DNA from: Actinomycetales bacterium
GTDB lineage: Bacteria > Actinomycetota > Actinomycetes > Actinomycetales > Cellulomonadaceae
DNA: 6,639 bases
Direction: 5' to 3'
NCBI GenBank assembly: GCA_015655615.1
Contig: JAATES010000210.1
Span: 1-6,639, forward strand
The translations under genes and the position numbers were made by a program. Below, one piece after another: positions 1 to 4,199 of the stretch; position 1 is the first letter of the stretch; every line of letters begins with the position of its first letter. The notes under the pieces are model-generated. The model saw nothing but the letters and a program-made list of their open reading frames with translations, did not search any database and had not been told where the DNA came from.

Positions 1-1
1 C

Positions 2-109
2 ATCTCGGTCGTCGACGGCATCGAGAACGCTATCGATGCCTTCCTCGGCATGATGCATGGCGGAAACATCGGCAAGATGGTCGTCCACGTCGGGGCCGCC
101 GCATCCTAG
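2..109 (+). CDS. C-terminal end of a CurA-like NADP-dependent oxidoreductase (partial)
   Basis: The reading frame is open from the left edge of the window to a TAG at 107-109, giving the last 35 residues of a protein that starts outside the window. The segment VVDGIENAIDAFLGMM followed by GKMVVHV matches the C-terminus typical of medium-chain NADP-dependent oxidoreductases of the CurA/leukotriene B4 dehydrogenase-like group. In that group a 'GLENAPxAFLGLL...GKxVVxV' ending closes the substrate-binding domain. Such enzymes reduce C=C bonds of enones or curcumin-like compounds with NADPH in the cytoplasm. The assignment rests only on this short tail; the nucleotide-binding domain is not in view. 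It shares its strand with the regulator that starts 64 bases downstream, but nothing shows that they are cotranscribed. Confidence 0.72.
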   Translation: MSVVDGIENAIDAFLGMMHGGNIGKMVVHVGAAAS

Positions 110-162
110 GTCCAACGCTCTGCCATCAGCAGAATCGAGCGGGCCGCGCTGAGACACCGACC

Positions 163-168
163 TATCAT
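163..168 (+). promoter_or_regulatory. Possible -10 element for a leaderless regulator mRNA
   Basis: TATCAT fits the TANNNT pattern of actinobacterial -10 hexamers and ends only 5 bases before the ATG at 174. Transcription would start at or next to the start codon, giving a leaderless transcript, which is common in actinobacteria. No clear Shine-Dalgarno sequence precedes the ATG, which agrees with this. No -35 hexamer is recognisable at the usual distance, so the call is tentative. Confidence 0.35.
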
Positions 169-173
169 CGAGC

Positions 174-545
174 ATGCCTCATTCGGTGATACGCGGCGTG
201 ACTCCGCCGCCGATGCATGCTGCTCCAGCGCTTCCTCCGGGAAGTCCACGACGGGCGCCGCTCTGGCGGCACCTGCTCGGCGATCGCCTCCGAAGCGCCC
301 GGCATCGGCGCGGTGAGACGCTCGGCGAGGTCGCGGGCCGCGCCGGAGTCTCCCCGCAATACCTCTCCGAGATCGAGCGCGGGTTGAAGGACCCGTCGAG
401 TGAGATGGTCGAGGCCATCGCTGCGGCCTTGGACCTCACTCTGGTCGACCTCATCCGCGAGATCTCCCGGCTCCTGCTGGCTCCGGGCCCGCCCCGCGCG
501 GGGCAGGCGACGGAGAGCGTGATCGCCTTCGCGCTGGCGGCCTGA
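174..545 (+). CDS. ClgR/PopR-family XRE-type helix-turn-helix regulator of clp genes
   Basis: A 123-residue cytoplasmic DNA-binding protein. Residues about 31-100 form one Cro/C1-type HTH domain, including GDRLRSARHRRGETLGEVAG, then AGVSPQYLSEIERGLKDPSSEM and a trailing helix. The 'VSxxYLSEIERGxKxPSSE' signature is that of ClgR and PopR, which activate clpP operons in actinobacteria. The neighbouring clpP pair, convergent with a 33-base gap, supports a PopR-like role. The first 30 residues are Pro/Ala-rich and unlike the family core, so the true start could lie further in (ATG at 213), but the TATCAT before 174 favours the first ATG. The protein ends in Phe-Ala-Leu-Ala-Ala, a likely Clp degron; the C-terminal alanines of S. 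lividans PopR are known to be needed for ClpP-dependent turnover. Whether it is ClgR or PopR cannot be settled from one window. Confidence 0.85.
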   Translation: MPHSVIRGVTPPPMHAAPALPPGSPRRAPLWRHLLGDRLRSARHRRGETLGEVAGRAGVSPQYLSEIERGLKDPSSEMVEAIAAALDLTLVDLIREISRLLLAPGPPRAGQATESVIAFALAA

Positions 546-563
546 GAACTCCGCAGAGGACCC

Positions 564-575
564 ATTGGCGCCAAT
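564..575. repeat. 12-bp perfect palindrome between convergent genes
   Basis: ATTGGCGCCAAT is a perfect self-complementary 12-mer in the 33-base gap between the regulator stop codon (543-545) and the stop codon of the second clpP gene (581-579). It has no loop and no T-tract, so it is not a convincing intrinsic terminator. It could be a protein-binding site. Its core TGGCGCCA also occurs just upstream of the first clpP gene (1827-1834). Confidence 0.4.
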
Positions 576-578
576 CGA

Positions 579-1166
579 TCATCGCTGGTCGATCACCTGG
601 TCGATCAGTCCGTAGTCGCGCGCGTCCCCTGCAGTGAGCACGCGGTCGTGATCGGTGTCGGCGCGCAATCTCTGGAGGCTCTGCCCGGTGTGCTGAGCAA
701 GGACCTGCTCGATGTCCGCCCGGATCCGAACGACCTCATCCGCTTGCAGGATCAGGTCCGGGATCGGACCGCGACCCTGTGCTGCGGGCTGGTGCAGGAC
801 GATCCTGGCATGCGGCAGGGCTGCCCGCTTGCCGTCGGCTCCGGCGGCGAGCAGCACGGCTCCCACCGCGACTGCCTGTCCGACGCAGGTGGTCGAGACC
901 GGCGAGCGAATGAATCGCATCGTGTCGTAGACGGCGAGCATCGCGCTGGGGTCGCCGCCCTCGCAATTGATGTAGAGCTGGATGTCCGTCTCGGGATTGT
1001 CCGACTCCAGATGCAGCAGTTGCGCGATCAGGGCATTGGCGACACCTGAATCGATCTCCGTCCCGAGATACACGATCCTCTCAGTCAGCAGGTGGGAATA
1101 GACATCCATGATCCGCTCGCCACGCGGGTGCTGTGCGATGACGTGGGGAATGGTGTAACTGCTCAT
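579..1166 (-). CDS. clpP: ClpP-family subunit lacking the catalytic serine (probable pseudo-protease)
   Basis: A 195-residue protein of normal ClpP length and fold, with an E. coli-like N-terminus (IAQHPRGERIMDVYSHLLTER, residues 10-30) that normally builds the axial loop facing the ClpX/ClpC ATPase. His125 (in HQP) and Asp170 (in ADTDHDR) of the triad are present. The nucleophile motif GQAASMGA reads GQAVAVGA, so the Ser position is Ala100 (codon GCG, bases 869-867). The oxyanion-loop SPGG is also changed, to CEGG (68-71). It should therefore assemble with ClpP but not cleave peptides. Its ATG overlaps the TGA of the upstream clpP gene by one base (TGATG), indicating translational coupling and probably stoichiometric assembly with that subunit. 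Whether this is a heteromeric structural or regulatory subunit, comparable to ClpR, is inference. Confidence 0.9.
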   Translation of the reverse strand: MSSYTIPHVIAQHPRGERIMDVYSHLLTERIVYLGTEIDSGVANALIAQLLHLESDNPETDIQLYINCEGGDPSAMLAVYDTMRFIRSPVSTTCVGQAVAVGAVLLAAGADGKRAALPHARIVLHQPAAQGRGPIPDLILQADEVVRIRADIEQVLAQHTGQSLQRLRADTDHDRVLTAGDARDYGLIDQVIDQR

Positions 1167-1810
1167 CAGGCGCCCCGTCCCGCAGTCGCAGCAAACCCAG
1201 CAGAGTCGTCGAACCCGGTCGCCCGCCGTCGGACCGGCTGGATCTCACTGAAGGACCCGACGATGGAATCGATGAATCCGTACTCGTGTGCCTCCTGCGC
1301 GGTGTACCAGTGGTCGTGCAGGGAGTCGTCGAAGACCCGGCCCTCCGGCTGTCCGGTGTCCTCGGCGATCAGCCTCAGCACCGTGTCCCGGGTGTGCCGG
1401 AGGTCATCCGCCTGAAGCTCGATGTCGACCGCGCTACCACCGATGCCCGCGGAGCCCTGATGCATCAGGATCCGAGAGTGGGGGAGTGCCTTCCTCTTGC
1501 CCTTCGTGCCAGCCGAGAGCAGGAACTGACCAGCGCTGTAGGCGATACCGAGCACCAGGGTGGAGACCTCGTTGGGGATCGTCCGCATGACGTCGCGGAT
1601 CGCCAGCATGGCCGGAACAGAGCCACCCGGCGAATGTATCCATAGGCTGATGTCGGCGTCGGGGTCCCGCGTCGCCAGCATGAGGAGCTGGGCGGCGAGC
1701 AGGGTGCCGTTCTGATCGTCGAGCGGGCCGTCCAGGACCAGGACTCTCCGGTCGAACAGTTCCCTGCGGAACTGGTCGGTGAACAGTGGCGTCTGCGGTG
1801 CATCGGTCAT
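1166..1810 (-). CDS. clpP: ATP-dependent Clp protease proteolytic subunit, catalytically complete
   Basis: A 214-residue serine peptidase of family S14 that forms rings with its partner subunit and degrades proteins fed in by a Clp ATPase in the cytoplasm. The triad is complete: Ser92 in AYSAGQ, His117 in LMHQG and Asp162 in FDDSLHD. The oxyanion loop SPGG (60-63) is canonical. The GxASMGA motif reads GIAYSAGQ and HQP reads HQG, which suggests a divergent ClpP3-like paralog rather than the housekeeping enzyme. The N-terminus is short: the RGER-DIY segment before the first helix is absent. A roughly 25-residue tail after the ClpP fold (193-214) is rich in Ala, Gly and Arg. GGTGGAG lies 2 bases before the ATG at 1810, rather close for a Shine-Dalgarno sequence. 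It is the first gene of a two-gene operon with the overlapping second clpP. Confidence 0.93.
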   Translation of the reverse strand: MTDAPQTPLFTDQFRRELFDRRVLVLDGPLDDQNGTLLAAQLLMLATRDPDADISLWIHSPGGSVPAMLAIRDVMRTIPNEVSTLVLGIAYSAGQFLLSAGTKGKRKALPHSRILMHQGSAGIGGSAVDIELQADDLRHTRDTVLRLIAEDTGQPEGRVFDDSLHDHWYTAQEAHEYGFIDSIVGSFSEIQPVRRRATGFDDSAGFAATAGRGA

Positions 1811-1846
1811 GACTCCACCATGGACCTGGCGCCAGGCACACCAGGA
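1811..1846 (-). promoter_or_regulatory. clpP leader segment with a perfect 12-bp palindrome
   Basis: CCTGGCGCCAGG at 1825-1836 is a perfect palindrome 15 bases before the clpP start codon. CCAGGCA at 1832-1838 is also exactly complementary to TGCCTGG at 1854-1860, so the leader RNA could fold into a 7-bp stem with a 15-base loop. The palindrome shares its core TGGCGCCA with the one at 566-573 at the other end of the operon. It could be an operator for the neighbouring regulator, but I see no match to the CGC-N5-GCG type of ClgR site. Confidence 0.3.
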
Positions 1847-1903
1847 GCGAAGCTGCCTGGAGCAGAGCTGCCCTGGGCAGAACGGTCCTGGGCAGAACGG
1901 TCC
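1847..1903. repeat. 15-bp tandem repeat upstream of the clpP operon (about 3.8 units)
   Basis: Units on the plus strand are GCGAAGCTGCCTGGA (1847-1861), GCAGAGCTGCCCTGG (1862-1876), GCAGAACGGTCCTGG (1877-1891) and a partial GCAGAACGGTCC (1892-1903). The last two are identical over their shared length; CCTGGGCAGAACGGT occurs exactly twice (1872-1886 and 1887-1901). Within the array CTGCCCTGGGCAG (1868-1880) is a perfect inverted repeat around a single T. The array fills most of the 102 bases between the MFS stop codon and the clpP start codon, where the clpP promoter should lie. Confidence 0.75.
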
Positions 1904-1912
1904 GCCTGTTGG

Positions 1913-3409
1913 CTAACCCCGGGGCTTCATGCGCTTCGGAAGGGCGAAGACCAGCGCAAAGGCAGCCACCGCAAGGATGACGCTGACGAGCATGGCCGCC
2001 GATGCCGCCGTGACAAAGGCATCCGCGACGGCGGTCGGGCCCGAGCCCGTCAGCTTCAGGCTGCCGAACAGCACGGTGCCGACAAGTGCGATGCCGATCG
2101 CGGACCCGATACGCTGCATCGCCTGCACCACGCCATTAGCCGCACCTGCGTTGACGTTGTCGACCGTCGCGACGATGAATTGCTGGTTCGGGCCGATGAA
2201 CAGTCCGTTGCCCAAGCCGGCGACCACCAGCGGCACCAGCAGCGTCCAGTGGGTGAGGTCGGATGCCTCCACGCTGGTGAGGATCACCCGCAAGGCGATC
2301 AGCCCCGCTGCGAGCATGCCGGTGCCGACCACCAGCACCCGCCGTCCGTACCGGACCGCCAGCCGGTTGCCCTGGGACGACCCGACGATCCCCGCGATGG
2401 CGAACGGCACGGTCACCAGCCCGGACTCGAGGGCGCTGTGACCCAGTCCCGCCTGCCACAGAAGGGAGATCGTGAAGAAGATCCCGGTGAACGCCGCGAA
2501 GTAGACCATCGCAAGGATCACGCCACCGGTGTAGGAGCGGTACGAGAACAGATGCGGAGGCACCAGCGGGTCGTCCCCCCGTCTGGTCACGCGCATCTCC
2601 CACCATCCGAAGATCACGACGAGCAGCATTCCCAGCACCAAGGACAGGAAGGTCCACAGCGGCCAGCCGCGGTCCTGGCCTTCGATCAGCGGGACGAGGA
2701 TCGCGACCATCGCCACCGAGATCAGCAGCACTCCGGTCCAGTCCAGGGCGAAGACACCACTGGTGGGATGCTTCACCCCGACCCCGGCGGCCTCACGGGC
2801 CTCACCGTGGTCGGGTAGCAGGAGAAAGGCCGCGATGAGTACGAGGACGCCGATCGGCACGTTCACCCAGAAGACGTACCTCCACCCGTCCGCGTCTCCG
2901 AAGCCCTGGATGATGAGGCCTCCGAGGATCGGTCCGAGGGCGGTGGCCACACCGATCACCATGCCCATCAAAGCGAACGCCCGAGCTCGCTGGTGGTGCG
3001 GGAACAGCATCTGGATCGTTGCAGCGACGGCGGGGACGAAGATGCCTCCGGCCAGCCCCTGCACGACCCGGGAGATGATCAATCCCTGCTCCGACTGCGA
3101 CAGCCCACAGGCCAGGCTCGCGATGGTGAACCCTGCCAGCCCGACGATGAAGATCCACTTGTGACCGGCGCGATCACCGACCTTCCCCGCAGGGATGAGA
3201 GCCAGGCCGAAGGCGAGCGCGTATCCCGAGATGATCCATGACAACGTTGCCTCGGAGGCGTCGAGTGTGTCCCGGATGGTCGGCAGCGCGACGTTGACGA
3301 TAGTCGTGTCGAGCAGTGCCATGAACATCCCGGCGAGCAGCACGAGCAAGGCAAGCCAGGACTTCCGGGTCGCACCGGGGCGCGGAGCAGGTGACGTATG
3401 AGCAGTCAT
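1913..3409 (-). CDS. DHA2-family (EmrB/QacA-type) MFS multidrug exporter
   Basis: A 498-residue integral membrane protein, the usual length for 14-helix drug:H+ antiporters of the DHA2 family, which pump toxic compounds out of the cytoplasm using the proton gradient. Family motifs are in order: D1 LDTTIVNVALP (33-43), motif A GKVGDRAGHK in the first cytoplasmic loop (75-84), motif B RVVQGLAGG with its Arg (114-122), motif C GPILGG (159-164) and WRYVFWVNVPIG (176-187). Hydrophobic stretches continue to a basic KRMKPRG tail. The ATG at 3409 has a purine-rich AGAGAAG at a suitable distance. It is transcribed in the same direction as clpP, 102 bases further on, so read-through is possible, but no functional link is evident. 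Substrate cannot be predicted, and no TetR or MarR regulator is next to it. Confidence 0.92.
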   Translation of the reverse strand: MTAHTSPAPRPGATRKSWLALLVLLAGMFMALLDTTIVNVALPTIRDTLDASEATLSWIISGYALAFGLALIPAGKVGDRAGHKWIFIVGLAGFTIASLACGLSQSEQGLIISRVVQGLAGGIFVPAVAATIQMLFPHHQRARAFALMGMVIGVATALGPILGGLIIQGFGDADGWRYVFWVNVPIGVLVLIAAFLLLPDHGEAREAAGVGVKHPTSGVFALDWTGVLLISVAMVAILVPLIEGQDRGWPLWTFLSLVLGMLLVVIFGWWEMRVTRRGDDPLVPPHLFSYRSYTGGVILAMVYFAAFTGIFFTISLLWQAGLGHSALESGLVTVPFAIAGIVGSSQGNRLAVRYGRRVLVVGTGMLAAGLIALRVILTSVEASDLTHWTLLVPLVVAGLGNGLFIGPNQQFIVATVDNVNAGAANGVVQAMQRIGSAIGIALVGTVLFGSLKLTGSGPTAVADAFVTAASAAMLVSVILAVAAFALVFALPKRMKPRG

Positions 3410-3525
3410 GGGACTTCTCTCTGCGACGCGATGACCGCCGCTGTGACACGAAGTGAGGTGACCGCCAACGCGGTTCAGCGGCCGCGAGCTGTCGCGGCAC
3501 CACCGACGATTCTAAACCTGCCGCG
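3410..3525 (-). promoter_or_regulatory. Control region of the MFS gene with a possible -10 and structured leader
   Basis: Read on the minus strand, TAGAAT at 3514-3509 is a good -10 match, though no -35 is seen 17 bases upstream. A transcript from it would start near 3502 and carry a leader of about 93 bases with two inverted repeats: GCCGCGA/TCGCGGC (3481-3498) and ACCGC/GCGGT (3461-3474). TGACCGCC is also repeated directly at 3432-3439 and 3459-3466. No known operator was recognised. Confidence 0.35.
3481..3498 (-). terminator. Hairpin after nrdG, possible terminator
   Basis: GCCGCGA and TCGCGGC form a perfect 7-bp GC-rich stem with a 4-base loop, 28 bases past the nrdG stop codon. There is no U-tract, which is common for actinobacterial hairpins. 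The same hairpin could instead act in the 5' leader of the exporter gene; sequence alone does not separate the two readings. Confidence 0.4.
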
Positions 3526-4191
3526 TCACAACAGCGACCGGCGGGCAAGACGCGCGTCCCGCTCCGCGCTCTGCTGATTTGCGTCGGGGGTGTGCGCGCC
3601 CCCAGACCCCCAATCGCCTGGATCGTAGGCACCATGCCATGCTGTGGCGGCCCTGGCCCTGAGTGACGCGGGCACGTCGAGAACCCGCTGATTGCGGCTG
3701 CCGCGAAACGCGAGGCTGAGATCCTTGTGGGCCAAGTCGAAGGGACCGTCCACCAGGACGTCGAGTTCGCTCAGTAACTCCAGCTTGTCCTGACTTCCCG
3801 CAAGCCCCTCCGCCAGGAGCTGCTCCCAGGTATAGCCGCTCCAGCTCCAGATGTCCTTGGACCGGCCGAAACGTTCCCGCACGCGCCGTACCAGCCGCAG
3901 GCATACGCCGGTGTTGAGGAACGGCTCACCGCCGAGCAGAGACAGGCCCTGCACGGCCTCATGCGCTAGATCGGCGATGATACGACCTTCCAGGTCATCG
4001 TCGTAGGGTCGCCCGTATCGAAAGCTCCATGCCGCCTGGTTGAAGCAGCCCTCACAGGCGAACAGGCAGCCGCTGACATACAGCGAGCAGCGCACGCCCT
4101 CACCGTCGACCATCACGAAGGGCTTGTAGTCGGCCACGTAGTCCTGGCTGACCCGCTCCGAGCGCCACTGTCCGGGCTGGGGGACCCGCAT
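3526..4191 (-). CDS. nrdG: Anaerobic ribonucleotide reductase activating protein (radical SAM)
   Basis: NrdG uses a [4Fe-4S] cluster and S-adenosylmethionine to make the 5'-deoxyadenosyl radical that creates the glycyl radical on NrdD. The cluster motif CX3CX2C is Cys42, Cys46 and Cys49 (GCLFACEGCFN). The SAM-contacting GGEP is at 87-90. Further family motifs are WSGYTWE (117-123), DVLVDGPF (144-151) and RGSRNQR (163-169). The start lies 8 bases after the nrdD TGA, and GAGGTG overlapping that stop codon is a good Shine-Dalgarno sequence, so the two genes form an operon. The conserved NrdG core ends near residue 176; the remaining 45 residues are a hydrophilic, Arg/Ala-rich extension not usual in the family, which is mostly about 155-200 residues. 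Confidence 0.95.
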   Translation of the reverse strand: MRVPQPGQWRSERVSQDYVADYKPFVMVDGEGVRCSLYVSGCLFACEGCFNQAAWSFRYGRPYDDDLEGRIIADLAHEAVQGLSLLGGEPFLNTGVCLRLVRRVRERFGRSKDIWSWSGYTWEQLLAEGLAGSQDKLELLSELDVLVDGPFDLAHKDLSLAFRGSRNQRVLDVPASLRARAATAWHGAYDPGDWGSGGAHTPDANQQSAERDARLARRSLL

Positions 4192-4199
4192 CGGGCACC

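Noticed and set aside
179..574. Minus-strand ORF over the regulator
   Set aside because: The plus strand carries an unmistakable HTH domain. The antisense product is Arg/Ser-rich without family features.
564..575. Bidirectional terminator between the convergent regulator and clpP genes
   Set aside because: The palindrome has no loop, so the stem would be only about 4 bp, and there is no U-tract on either strand.
867..869. Sequencing error as explanation for the missing Ser
   Set aside because: One base change (TCG to GCG) could mimic it, but the adjacent oxyanion loop is also non-canonical and the frame is intact, so real divergence is more likely. Not fully excluded.
1820..2818. Long plus-strand ORF opposite the exporter
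   Set aside because: Its product is rich in Arg, His, Asp and Gln and lacks any domain. It is antisense to a gene with clear MFS motifs, and its start lies in the 15-bp repeat, which it reads as a pentapeptide repeat.
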